Of a stretch of 52,106 bases of DNA, positions 43,077 through 51,983 are shown in pieces. A program made the position numbers and the translations under genes. The stretch lies in the NCBI GenBank assembly GCA_964453665.1, contig CAYVQT010000016.1, positions 1 to 52,106 of the forward strand. The letters run 5' to 3'. Position 1 is the first letter of the stretch; each line of letters opens with the position of its first letter. This stretch comes from DAOUTY01 sp964453665 (GTDB lineage Bacteria; Chloroflexota; Dehalococcoidia; SZUA-161). The notes beneath the pieces are model-generated. The model did no database searches. It saw nothing but the letters and a program-made list of their open reading frames with translations, and had not been told where the DNA came from.

Positions 43077-44723
43077 TTAGTTTTTCACATTCGGTTCCAG
43101 GGGCAAAGGGCGCTGATCGCCTACTCTCAGTGTTCGCTTGGCCACCCCGATGAAGTCTCGAAACAACGGGTGGGGCCGGTTGGGACGAGAGGCGAACTCG
43201 GGGTGAAACTGTGTTCCCAGCATCCAGGGGTGACCGGCGAGTTCGCTTATCTCCACCAGTTTGCCATCCGGTGAAAGACCGCTAGGAATAAGTCCTGCCC
43301 CGGTTAAAAGCTCTCTGAAATTGTTATTGAATTCGAAGCGATGGCGATGGCGTTCCTGCACTACCGGGGCGTTATAAGCGGCAGCTGCATGCGTATCAGG
43401 CACCAAATGACAGGAGTAGAGTCCCAGGCGCATGGTCCCACCCTTCTCCTTGAGCCCTTCTTGCTGGGGCAGGAGGTCGATGACGGGATAAGGGGTATTA
43501 TCATCAAATTCTTTAGAATTCGGTTTGTTTGATTTCAATACATGGCGTGCAAATTCAATGACCATTATATGCATGCCCAGGCAAAGGCCGAGATAGGGCA
43601 CACCATTCTCACGTGCATACCGGGCTGCTTTCACTTTGCCCTCGATACCCCGATAGCCGAAGCCCCCGGGAACTACAATTCCGTTTGCCATGCGCAATAG
43701 ATTTTCCCCACCATCCTCTTCAAGTTCTTCGGACTCTATCCAGACGATTTCTACATCGCGGTCATGATATAGCGCAGCATGACGCAACGCTTCTTTCACA
43801 GACAGGTAGGCATCTTGTAGCTTCACATATTTGCCAACAAGAGCGATGGACATCGGTTCTTTAGGCTTCTTCATTCGCTCTACCAACTCACGCCACTCAC
43901 CAAGGTCCTGCCTCGAAGCCGTTAACTGCAGTCGTTCTATGATGATTTCCCCTAACCCAGCCTCGTCAAGAACGAGAGGCACCTCACATATTGTGGGCAT
44001 AGTGGGCAGGGGAACGACAGCACGTCTTTCAACATCGCAGAATAGGGCAATTTTATCCTTGATTTCATCGGTAACAGGATGATCGCTGCGGCAGGCAATG
44101 GCGTCGGGTTGAATACCTATGCTGCGCAGTTCCTTAACGCTATGCTGAGTAGGCTTGGTCTTGAGTTCGCCTGTAGATGCAATTAAAGGGAGGAGGGTAA
44201 CATGTATATATAGAACATTATCTCTTCCCACGTCGTTTCTCATCTGGCGGATTGCCTCAAGGAATGGTTGTCCCTCGATATCACCCACCGTGCCTCCTAC
44301 TTCCACGATCACCACCTCTGCCTTGCTCAGGTCAGCTACCTGACGGATGCGTTTCTTTATCTCAGTGGTAACATGTGGCACTACCTGGATGGTACCGCCA
44401 AGAAAGTCCCCCCGCCTCTCCTTGGCAATAACCGCACTATATATCTGCCCGGTGGTGACGCTGGAATCACTGGTTAGATTCGTGTCCATGAATCGCTCAT
44501 AGTGCCCGAGGTCCAGGTCCGTCTCTGCACCATCTTCGGTGACGAAGACCTCCCCATGCTGGAAGGGAGACATTGTACCCGGATCAACGTTGAGGTAAGG
44601 ATCTAGCTTCTGTGCCGTGACGCTTATCTGGTAACTTTTAAGCAGCCTGCCGATGGAAGCGGCGACGATACCCTTTCCCACTGAACTAACCACGCCGCCG
44701 GTGACAAAGATGTATTTCGCCAT
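43077..44723 (-). CDS. pyrG: CTP synthase
   Basis: This enzyme has 548 residues from ATG 44723. Homologues start with AKYIFVTGGVVSSVGKGI, and the predicted transcription start lies downstream of the alternative ATG at 44750. The N-terminal synthetase domain has KLDPYLNVDPGTMSPFQHGE and VEVGGTVGDIE. The C-terminal glutaminase has the nucleophile in YLGLCLGMHIMVIEFARHV and the His/Glu pair in GTQFHPEF. His replaces the usual Gln after GLCLGM, a small variation. It aminates UTP to CTP. There is no clear ribosome-binding site. Confidence 0.95.
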   Translation of the reverse strand: MAKYIFVTGGVVSSVGKGIVAASIGRLLKSYQISVTAQKLDPYLNVDPGTMSPFQHGEVFVTEDGAETDLDLGHYERFMDTNLTSDSSVTTGQIYSAVIAKERRGDFLGGTIQVVPHVTTEIKKRIRQVADLSKAEVVIVEVGGTVGDIEGQPFLEAIRQMRNDVGRDNVLYIHVTLLPLIASTGELKTKPTQHSVKELRSIGIQPDAIACRSDHPVTDEIKDKIALFCDVERRAVVPLPTMPTICEVPLVLDEAGLGEIIIERLQLTASRQDLGEWRELVERMKKPKEPMSIALVGKYVKLQDAYLSVKEALRHAALYHDRDVEIVWIESEELEEDGGENLLRMANGIVVPGGFGYRGIEGKVKAARYARENGVPYLGLCLGMHIMVIEFARHVLKSNKPNSKEFDDNTPYPVIDLLPQQEGLKEKGGTMRLGLYSCHLVPDTHAAAAYNAPVVQERHRHRFEFNNNFRELLTGAGLIPSGLSPDGKLVEISELAGHPWMLGTQFHPEFASRPNRPHPLFRDFIGVAKRTLRVGDQRPLPLEPNVKN

Positions 44724-44740
44724 AAATTTTGTACCATATT

Positions 44741-44769
44741 TAAATAGCATAAAATCGTGTTTTTGTCAA
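44741..44769 (-). promoter_or_regulatory. Promoter of pyrG
   Basis: On the minus strand a perfect TTGACA (44769-44764) and a weak TATTTA (44746-44741), with TG one base before, are 17 bases apart. The predicted start is about 11 bases before the pyrG ATG. Confidence 0.45.
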
Positions 44770-44798
44770 AGCTTTTTACCAGCGTCGAGTAATTTGGG

Positions 44799-44827
44799 TT
44801 GTCAAAACCCTTCAGGTGCTGTATACT
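44799..44827 (+). promoter_or_regulatory. Promoter of the zinc-ribbon protein gene
   Basis: TTGTCA (44799-44804) and TATACT (44822-44827) are separated by exactly 17 bases, giving a good sigma-70-type promoter. Transcription would start near 44834, about 26 bases before the GTG. Confidence 0.65.
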
Positions 44828-44859
44828 GTGCCTGTCACAATATGGCGGGAGGTGGCTCT

Positions 44860-45072
44860 GTGGAGAACTTCGCTTTCCCCAAATGCCAGAAATGCGACTC
44901 TGGCGACTTAGTGCCCCTGTCTGATTTCGGCAGCCAGGGGGCACCTATTCACTATAAAGTATGGGTTTGTACTAATCCCGAATGTGGCTTTAACATAAAG
45001 ATACGCAATGGCGACGTTTATGTGAATGAGCCTATATTGAGTGGGGCAGCACATAATTCCCGCTACCGCTAG
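44860..45072 (+). CDS. Small zinc-ribbon-like protein
   Basis: The gene encodes 70 residues from GTG 44860. GGGAGGTGG just upstream fixes the start, although an in-frame ATG (44842) precedes that site. The sequence has CQKCDSGD at the start and VCTNPECGF about 22 residues later, making two Cys pairs that would hold one zinc, as in small rubredoxin-like or zinc-ribbon proteins. The function is unknown. It is transcribed divergently from pyrG and convergently with rpoD. No family name can be given with certainty. Confidence 0.7.
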   Translation: MENFAFPKCQKCDSGDLVPLSDFGSQGAPIHYKVWVCTNPECGFNIKIRNGDVYVNEPILSGAAHNSRYR

Positions 45073-45122
45073 GTTGGCCGGGGCACATTTACACCAGACT
45101 GCTTTTCAGTTCTAACAACAAG

Positions 45123-45147
45123 AGAGGCAAGCTGTTAAACAGCCTCT
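45123..45147. other. Small hairpin between the zinc-ribbon gene and rpoD
   Basis: AGAGGC (45123-45128) pairs with GCCTCT (45142-45147), with a second possible inner stem GCTGT/ACAGC. It overlaps the rpoD stop. T-runs are poor on both sides, so bidirectional termination is only possible. Confidence 0.3.
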
Positions 45148-46747
45148 ACTCTAGGTAGTCTTTCAGCTTTTTCGACCTGCTGGGGTGTCGCAGCTTACGA
45201 AGCGCTTTTGCTTCAATTTGCCTTATGCGCTCCCTGGTTACGCCGAATTCCTTGCCCACTTCTTCCAGTGTTCTGCTGCGCCCATCTTCCAGCCCAAATC
45301 TTAGTTGGAGAACGCGCCTCTCCCTTGGAGTCAGCGTAGAGAGCACCTCCTCAACCTGGTCTTTGAGCAGGTTCAGTGAAGCGGCTTCCACAGGAGGCAT
45401 GGTGGAACGATCTTCTATGAAATCACCCAGGTGACTATCCTCTTCTTCCCCTATAGGCATCTCCAAAGACACCGGCTCCTGTGATATCTTAATAATCTCT
45501 CTTACCTTCTCCGGCAAAATACCCATACCCTTTGCCACTTCCTCCGAGGTCGGTTCGCGTCCGTATTCCTGAGACAGGCGCCTACTCGTCCGAATAAGCT
45601 TGTTAATAGTCTCCACCATATGAACCGGGATGCGAATTGTGCGCGCTTTATCTGCGATGTCCCTGGTGATAGCCTGGCGAATCCACCAGGTAGCATAAGT
45701 GCTGAACTTATATCCCTTACGATAGTCAAACTTCTCCACCGCTCGGATGAGCCCAATGTTACCTTCTTGAATAAGGTCTAATAGTGACATACCCCGCCCG
45801 ATATATTTCTTGGCGATGCTGACAACAAGGCGAAGGTTGGCTTCGATTAGATGCTGTTGCGCCTTGGCACCTTCCCCCTTTAGATACTCCAAGTGCTCAC
45901 GCAGTTGGGGCTCCAGTGTTTCAAGCCTGGCCCGAAACTCCGGATGAAGGGCTAACCCGACCAGGTCTGAAAACGAGCACCTGCCATCAACTAAATCCAG
46001 CACCTCCTTTGGTACAATAGAAATAAGAAGAGAAAGAGCCTTAAGGGCTTCTTCCGCTTCGCGACTATCAGTAGCGGTTTTAGCAACGATACTATCCAAA
46101 AGGCTCTGGCCGATCTCACTGTCAATGGCAGTACGCAACTTTGAATCAGAGAGACGCTGGAGTACACTAACCATCCTTGGCAAATCAAGCTCTTCCTCCA
46201 GGGCGATGATGAAAGGAGAAACCTGTCCCAACATGGTTATCACAGCTATCGCAGTATCGACAGTGGAAGGAAATTGCCCATATCTATTGAGCCATTCATC
46301 TTCAATCCTCCTGACGTATCTGCCCTCCTCCATTTTTCTGGCCAGTTGCTTCTCCTCCCGAGCACTAAGCAATGAAACACGTCCCATCTCGCGGAGGTAC
46401 ATTCTTACCGGGTCGTCAATCATCTCCTCAAGTTCCAGCCCGGCCTGTTGAAGTTCCTCGACCCCTGCCTCCTCCTCCCAGATAGCACTGTCAGGGGGCT
46501 CCACAACGGCTAAAACCCCCAAATCGCTACTCACCTTGTTCTTACTCTTAGACACTGGGATAAAGACATCCTGTTCGCCCTCGTGCATACCTGCATCTTC
46601 GTCAATCGCAGCTCCAGAGACCAGGATATCTTCTTCGTTCTCCACCTCATCTTCCTCAGTCTTGGCCACGGCGGCGAATAGATCCTCCGGCAGAAGATCA
46701 CCATCATCATATATGAATTCTTCGATTCCCTTCGGTTCCTCTCTCAT
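45146..46747 (-). CDS. rpoD: Primary RNA polymerase sigma factor (sigma-70, RpoD/SigA)
   Basis: This 533-residue protein has an acidic N-terminus (about residues 1-110) without a clear region 1.1, and region 1.2 at DDPVRMYLREMGRVSLLSAR. Region 2 (EANLRLVVSIAKKYIGRGMS, DLIQEGNIGLIRAVEKFDYR, YATWWIRQAITR) sets -10 recognition. Region 3 is also present, and region 4 (LRFGLEDGRSRTLEEVGKEF, VTRERIRQIEAKALRKLRH) sets -35 recognition. All four motifs are intact. It overlaps dnaG by four bases (ATGA), so the two are translationally coupled. This is the primary sigma factor, which explains the sigma-70-type promoters seen in the window. Confidence 0.95.
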   Translation of the reverse strand: MREEPKGIEEFIYDDGDLLPEDLFAAVAKTEEDEVENEEDILVSGAAIDEDAGMHEGEQDVFIPVSKSKNKVSSDLGVLAVVEPPDSAIWEEEAGVEELQQAGLELEEMIDDPVRMYLREMGRVSLLSAREEKQLARKMEEGRYVRRIEDEWLNRYGQFPSTVDTAIAVITMLGQVSPFIIALEEELDLPRMVSVLQRLSDSKLRTAIDSEIGQSLLDSIVAKTATDSREAEEALKALSLLISIVPKEVLDLVDGRCSFSDLVGLALHPEFRARLETLEPQLREHLEYLKGEGAKAQQHLIEANLRLVVSIAKKYIGRGMSLLDLIQEGNIGLIRAVEKFDYRKGYKFSTYATWWIRQAITRDIADKARTIRIPVHMVETINKLIRTSRRLSQEYGREPTSEEVAKGMGILPEKVREIIKISQEPVSLEMPIGEEEDSHLGDFIEDRSTMPPVEAASLNLLKDQVEEVLSTLTPRERRVLQLRFGLEDGRSRTLEEVGKEFGVTRERIRQIEAKALRKLRHPSRSKKLKDYLE

Positions 46748-48576
46748 TGTTCCTCTCTGTTAAAAAAGCTCGTCCCGGTCCTTTCCTGCATCCTCTTCAC
46801 TAGCTCAGCATTGACCTCTACCGCGCCCTGCTGAAGGCTAACAAGCCTCTCCGAATCCAACTCCTCTCCATCCTTGATACCTGATACAATTTCGGAAGTA
46901 ATATACTCATCATGCAGTCTCAGCCTGCGTTCCTCAAGTTTGCCGATGCATCGGGCGAGGTCTTTTCCCCATAGTAATTCATCAGCCGGTGGCATTACTC
47001 TCCCGAGAAGTGATTCGAGGTAATCTTCCAGTTCAATGCCAACCATCTGACGCAACTCATCAATATTAAAGGTATCACGCCAGGAAGTGAATATTTCTCT
47101 ATTCTCACTGCGCTCAAAATGTTCAGGCATAAGTCCTTCAGCTTCCCCTCTTAGCTCAGGATGCTGCAGCAGTAAAGTTAAGCAATACTCTTCTAGAGGA
47201 TCGCCAGTGGGGCTTATAGAGGCGACAGGCTTCGCCGTTGCTTTGCTGCCCTTTTCGCTGCGCGTCCGATGCAGGCGGGCTGACATCTCAATAAGCTTCC
47301 TCTCACTCACTCCGACCAGGTTGGCCAGCTTGCCCAAATAGAACTCTCGTTCCACATCATCTTGTAACTCAGCGATCAAAGGTAAGAGCTGTTCACTTGC
47401 CTGCGACTTTCCTTCAGGCCTGGAAAGGTCAAAATTTGAAGCTGTCACTCGAATAAGGTGGTCCAACAATGGTAAAGCCTGATCAACTAACCGTTGCCAT
47501 TCTTGAGAGTTTTCTCGAATCACGGCATCCGGGTCTTTGCCTGGAGGCAAGGGGATTATGCTTATCTCAACTCCAAGCTTAGAGGTGGTTCCGAGAACAG
47601 TTGGCATAGCCAAACCCTCTCGATAAAGCGAACGGCGAACAACCTCAATGCCGCGCATAGTAGCAGCTTCTCCGGCAGCATCGGGGTCAAGAGCGAAAAC
47701 CAGCCTCCTCGTCAGTCTCTTAAGCACTCTTATCTGTTTCTCAGTAAGAGCAGTTCCCATCGAGGCCACAACGTTAGCCTCTCCATGCTGATGTGCAGCG
47801 ATAACGTCCATATAACCTTCAACGATCACTGCCAGCCCCTTATCACGAATTACTCCCTTGGCACGATCGATCCCATAAAGAATGCTGCTCTTGTCGAAAA
47901 TCGGTGTTTGTGGCGAGTTCAGGTACTTTGGAAGGGATTCATCCAGAGCGCGAGCGCCAAATCCCACAACCTTGCCTTTGATATCTCTTATAGGATACAT
48001 CAGTCGGTGTCGAAAGTAGTCATAAGTCCTTTTATCTCTTTCGCCGCACAACCCTGCCGCCAGCAGCTCACTATCCCTGAAACCCTTCTCTAAGAGATGC
48101 TTCTTCAGTCCTTCCGCTTGGCTAAAGCCCAACTGGAAGTCATCAATAGCCTTTCGATCGAGACCGCGTTTATCGGCATAATCCCGAGCTTGCTTGGCCG
48201 CTGGCTCTCTCAAGAGCAAATCATGGTAATACTGCGCCGCTGCCTCATTTGCCTGATAAAGCCTGTCCCCGAGTTTATCCTCAGCGGTTTCCTTCCTCCG
48301 AACCAGAGTAACACCCGCTCTCTCCGCAAGCATCTTCAAAGCCTCGCCGAAATCCACTCCTTCCTTTTTCATCACGAAGGATAGCAGGTCACCACCGGCA
48401 CCGCAGCCAAAACATCTCCAGGATTGTTTTTCTGGAAATACAATGAAAGAAGGCGTCTTCTCCTCATGAAACGGGCAAAGAGCTTTAAAGTTACGCCCCG
48501 CTTTTTCCAGCTTGACGTACCCGCTGAGGATATCAATTATATCCAGCCTCTGTTTTATCTCATCAATGGTGCTCAT
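46744..48576 (-). CDS. dnaG: DNA primase
   Basis: This 610-residue protein has an N-terminal zinc finger (CPFHEEKTPSF then CFGCGAGGDLLSFVMK), a catalytic core and a TOPRIM domain with VIVEGYMDVIAAHQHG and FALDPDAAG. The C-terminal part is helical and would bind the DnaB helicase. It makes RNA primers for replication. It lies 9 bases downstream of the dgt-like gene and overlaps rpoD, in the classic dnaG-rpoD macromolecular-synthesis order. Confidence 0.95.
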   Translation of the reverse strand: MSTIDEIKQRLDIIDILSGYVKLEKAGRNFKALCPFHEEKTPSFIVFPEKQSWRCFGCGAGGDLLSFVMKKEGVDFGEALKMLAERAGVTLVRRKETAEDKLGDRLYQANEAAAQYYHDLLLREPAAKQARDYADKRGLDRKAIDDFQLGFSQAEGLKKHLLEKGFRDSELLAAGLCGERDKRTYDYFRHRLMYPIRDIKGKVVGFGARALDESLPKYLNSPQTPIFDKSSILYGIDRAKGVIRDKGLAVIVEGYMDVIAAHQHGEANVVASMGTALTEKQIRVLKRLTRRLVFALDPDAAGEAATMRGIEVVRRSLYREGLAMPTVLGTTSKLGVEISIIPLPPGKDPDAVIRENSQEWQRLVDQALPLLDHLIRVTASNFDLSRPEGKSQASEQLLPLIAELQDDVEREFYLGKLANLVGVSERKLIEMSARLHRTRSEKGSKATAKPVASISPTGDPLEEYCLTLLLQHPELRGEAEGLMPEHFERSENREIFTSWRDTFNIDELRQMVGIELEDYLESLLGRVMPPADELLWGKDLARCIGKLEERRLRLHDEYITSEIVSGIKDGEELDSERLVSLQQGAVEVNAELVKRMQERTGTSFFNREEQ

Positions 48577-48585
48577 TACAGATAC

Positions 48586-49632
48586 CTAGTGCTTGAAATT
48601 TATGACACCGAATTCCCCAGCCAGCCTCAGTGCATAGTTGTCGGTCATCCCCGCTATATAGTCCACCACACCGCGCTCAACATCGTCTCCGCTGGAGTAT
48701 TCGCCGGAAAGTCTGTCTGGATTATCAATGAAATACCGGTATAGAAAACGTAGCACCTGCCTCGCTTTTTCGGTCTCTAACTTTGCTGTCTGAACTTCAT
48801 ACACGTTCTCGAAAAGAAACTGACGCAAACTATTCGCCACTTCGAGAATCTCTGGACTCATTGAAATGACAGGCGTTCCACCCTCAACCAGACCAGTAGC
48901 TGCCCAGGATTGATCAACAATATCGCAGACCATGGTGTTGATCCTCTCGGAATTTGATTTTCCCAGTACCGCTATGGCTGACTGGGGCAAGTCGCTCTCC
49001 CCCATAAGGCCAGCTCTGATTGCGTCACCAATATCATGGTTTATATAGGCCACAGAATCCGCCAACCTGCATATCTGCGCCTCAAGTGTGCTTGGAGGAT
49101 CAAAGATATAGCCCTGAATATCATGTCTGTTCTTAGAGTGTTTCAGGATGCCCTCCCGTACCTCCCATGTCAGGTTAAGTCCCTTGCCATCCTTCTCCAG
49201 CGATTCAATAATCCTAAGACTCTGTTCACTGTGACTGAACCCCTGAGAGCAGAGATCGTTCAGCACTTCCTCTCCTGCATGCCCGAAGGGTGTATGGCCC
49301 AGATCATGGCCCAGCGAGATCGCTTCCACTAGGTCCTCGTTCAGATTAAGAGCACGAGTGATAGAGCGCGCAATTTGAGATACTTCCAAAGTATGGGTAA
49401 GCCGGGTCACATAATGATCGCCTAGAGGTGCGATAAACACTTGGGTCTTGTGTTTCAGACGGCGAAAAGCTTTCGAGTGGATAATGCGGTCACGATCACG
49501 CTGGAACTCAGTGCGCATGGGCGATGAGGCCTCAGCCCTCACCCTACCCTTAGTTAGCCTGCTCTTCGCCGCGTAAGGCGATAAAGTCTCCTCCCTCTCC
49601 TCCAGTCGCTGGCGAATGCCCCCGTGCATCAT
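48586..49632 (-). CDS. dgt: dGTPase-like HD-domain phosphohydrolase
   Basis: This protein has 348 residues from the ATG at 49632; the long open frame to 49794 runs into the PEP synthase gene and is not conserved. It has EFQRDRDRIIHSKAFRRLKH, THTLEVSQIARSI, the HD metal motif in SLGHDLGHTPFGHAGE, and LADSVAYINHDIGDAI. These mark deoxyguanosinetriphosphate triphosphohydrolase-like proteins, which remove triphosphate from dNTPs. The ribosome-binding site is poor. It lies 20 bases downstream of the PEP synthase stop. Confidence 0.9.
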   Translation of the reverse strand: MMHGGIRQRLEEREETLSPYAAKSRLTKGRVRAEASSPMRTEFQRDRDRIIHSKAFRRLKHKTQVFIAPLGDHYVTRLTHTLEVSQIARSITRALNLNEDLVEAISLGHDLGHTPFGHAGEEVLNDLCSQGFSHSEQSLRIIESLEKDGKGLNLTWEVREGILKHSKNRHDIQGYIFDPPSTLEAQICRLADSVAYINHDIGDAIRAGLMGESDLPQSAIAVLGKSNSERINTMVCDIVDQSWAATGLVEGGTPVISMSPEILEVANSLRQFLFENVYEVQTAKLETEKARQVLRFLYRYFIDNPDRLSGEYSSGDDVERGVVDYIAGMTDNYALRLAGEFGVINFKH

Positions 49633-49652
49633 AAATGTTTTCGCTAACGATG

Positions 49653-51911
49653 TCACCTGGATAATTTCTGCTCCGCAGCAGCGATAATCCCCCTGGTTTC
49701 GTCGATGACATCTCGATTCACTGATATAGATGTGATACCCCACTCCACAAGCTTCTCCGTTATTTCGGGGTAAACCGAAGGCGCCTGCCCACATATGGAG
49801 CAGCTAACCCCTCTAGCAATTGTAGCCTTAATAACTCTCTCCAGAGCAATAAGCACCGCCTCATTACGTTCATCGAACTGCTCAGCCAGTTCCTCATTGT
49901 CACGATCGACCCCCAAGATAAGCTGTGTGAGGTCATTTGAACCAATGGAAATACCATCGATACCCACATCAATGAACTTATCAATAAGAAAGACGTTGGA
50001 CGGTACTTCTACCATCATCCACAGCTTGAAATCGCTAGACCTGCGCAGACCCTCAGCGGTCAGTATCTTCTTAACGTCAGCCAACCCAGCCACAGTACGT
50101 ACAAAGGGAAGCATCACCCACAGGTTCTTGTGCGTCATCCTAACCCTCTTTATCGCCTCCGTCTCCAGACGGAATATATCCGGTTCTTTGATATAGCGGG
50201 AACACCCTCTATAGCCGAGCATGGGATTCTCTTCATGCTCCTCGTACTCCTCACCACCCTTGAGGTGACGGTACTCATTGGTCTTGAAATCCGTTGTTCG
50301 ATAGACAACAGGCCTGGGCTCAAATGCTCCGGCAAAGACCGTCAGTTTCCCGGCAAGTCTCGATATAAATTCCTCGCCCCTGTCTTCCTTGAGCATGTGT
50401 CTTGGATGTTCACCAATCTCAGCGATCATAAACTCTGCCCGAAGCAGCCCTACACCATCAACGTCGCGAGCAGCTACTTTCTCAGCCAGGTCCGGTTCCG
50501 CCAGATTGACATAAAGCTTCGTTCGGGTCTTGACAGTGCTTCTGGGTGTTGGGGCGGAAGGTTCTGTAGCCTCGGCGACTATCCTACCCTCATAGACCAT
50601 CCCCTTTGTGCCATCTACAGTAACCACCTGATCTGGCTTCAGGACACTGGTAGCATTCCCGGCTCCTACTACGCAAGGAATGCCCATTTCCCTGCTTACA
50701 ATCGCGGCATGACAGGTTCTACCACCCCGATCTGTAACAATCCCCGCCGCTCGCTTCATAGCAGGCACAAAATCGGGGGTGGTCATCTCGGCCACCAGAA
50801 CGTTTCCCTCTTCCACCTCACCTATTTTGGAAGGTTCTAAAACGATCTTCACAGGACCGGAACCAAGTCCAGGACTAGCCGGCGAGCCGCTGACGAGAAC
50901 CGTCGCCTCGGGTATTCTCCCCACCAATTCCTCGACAGCGGACTTCAGGGTCGTTATAGGACGCGTCTGAACTATATAGAAGTCGCTGCCCTCCTTCGCC
51001 CACTCGATGTCCTGAGGAAATTTATAATGATCCTCGATCTTTACCGCCAGATTTGCCAAACCAATGATTTCGTCGTCGGTCAATTTCTGCTTTTTCCGAA
51101 GCTCCTCCGGTACAGGGAGTTTGATATTAGTCTCGTTGACACTTTTATCGCTTTCCGTGTCTCTGACCAGTTGCCAGTCCTGTTCTTTAACCTGTTTCTC
51201 CAAGACCGTGAAGCCCTCTTTATCTACCAGATAGTGGTCAGGAGTCACCTCACCTGAGACAATAGCCTCACCCAAGCCATACACGGCTTCAACTGTAACA
51301 TTGTTCTCGTTGGTTACTGGCTCAACCGTGAATATAACACCCGCTACCTCTGACTGCACCATCCTCTGAACCGGCACTGCGATCCCCACACGCATATGAT
51401 CGATTCCATGCTCATATCTATAGAAAATGGCTCGAGGCTCGAACAGCGAGGCCCAGCACTCCTGTACTGCAATGACCACATTGTCCTCACCTTCAATATT
51501 GAGAAAAGTACGTTGCTGTCCGGCGAAGGAAGCCTCTGGCAGGTCCTCCGCAGTAGCTGATGAGCGTACGGCCACCAGGCCGCCCAGCTTTCGGTAGGCC
51601 TCTTCTATCTCATCAGCAATATTTTGAGGCATCTTCGCATTAATTATCGCTTTTTTAATCTCACTCGAAATCTGAAGCAGTTGCCGGCTGTCATTCGTAT
51701 CCAGAGGTTCCAGAATCTTCTCTATCTCCTCACGCAGCCCGGCCTCTTCCAGAAAACTGAAATAACCCTCAGTAGTAACAATGAATCCCGGTGGCACCGG
51801 GATTCCTGCTCGAGTCATTTCCCCCAGATTAGCCCCCTTACCTCCGACCAAGGCAAGATCGCTTTTATCAACTTCATCGAAAGATACAACATTCTTATGG
51901 TCATCATTCAT
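49653..51911 (-). CDS. Phosphoenolpyruvate synthase-like (PEP/pyruvate phosphotransferase) protein
   Basis: This 752-residue protein has an N-terminal ATP-grasp domain (LVGGKGANLGEMTRAGIPVP, then VRSSATAEDLPEASFAGQQ), the swivelling phosphohistidine domain with the catalytic His in GGRTCHAAIVSREMGIP and a C-terminal PEP/pyruvate-binding barrel (GISIGSNDLTQLILGVDRD, SICGQAPSVYPE). All three domains are intact. It makes PEP from pyruvate and ATP (PpsA-type), supporting gluconeogenesis in an anaerobe. GGGGGAAG precedes the ATG. It heads the ppsA-like/dgt/dnaG/rpoD operon. Confidence 0.93.
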   Translation of the reverse strand: MNDDHKNVVSFDEVDKSDLALVGGKGANLGEMTRAGIPVPPGFIVTTEGYFSFLEEAGLREEIEKILEPLDTNDSRQLLQISSEIKKAIINAKMPQNIADEIEEAYRKLGGLVAVRSSATAEDLPEASFAGQQRTFLNIEGEDNVVIAVQECWASLFEPRAIFYRYEHGIDHMRVGIAVPVQRMVQSEVAGVIFTVEPVTNENNVTVEAVYGLGEAIVSGEVTPDHYLVDKEGFTVLEKQVKEQDWQLVRDTESDKSVNETNIKLPVPEELRKKQKLTDDEIIGLANLAVKIEDHYKFPQDIEWAKEGSDFYIVQTRPITTLKSAVEELVGRIPEATVLVSGSPASPGLGSGPVKIVLEPSKIGEVEEGNVLVAEMTTPDFVPAMKRAAGIVTDRGGRTCHAAIVSREMGIPCVVGAGNATSVLKPDQVVTVDGTKGMVYEGRIVAEATEPSAPTPRSTVKTRTKLYVNLAEPDLAEKVAARDVDGVGLLRAEFMIAEIGEHPRHMLKEDRGEEFISRLAGKLTVFAGAFEPRPVVYRTTDFKTNEYRHLKGGEEYEEHEENPMLGYRGCSRYIKEPDIFRLETEAIKRVRMTHKNLWVMLPFVRTVAGLADVKKILTAEGLRRSSDFKLWMMVEVPSNVFLIDKFIDVGIDGISIGSNDLTQLILGVDRDNEELAEQFDERNEAVLIALERVIKATIARGVSCSICGQAPSVYPEITEKLVEWGITSISVNRDVIDETRGIIAAAEQKLSR

Positions 51912-51974
51912 AACGTGAAGCTTCCCCCGATCACGATTTCTTAATAATGGTAATAGCCCAAACGCTAGCCTTGT

Positions 51975-51983
51975 ATTATACCA
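51975..51983 (-). promoter_or_regulatory. Extended -10 promoter of the PEP synthase-dgt-dnaG-rpoD operon
   Basis: On the minus strand TGGTATAAT (51983-51975) is an extended -10 with a perfect hexamer, but no good -35 lies 16-18 bases upstream. The predicted start leaves a leader of about 57 bases before the PEP synthase ATG. Confidence 0.55.

Noticed and set aside
49633..49794. N-terminal extension of the dgt-like gene
   Set aside because: It lies antiparallel to nothing but overlaps the PEP synthase coding end in another frame, and the translated residues (Cys-rich, irregular) do not resemble the family.
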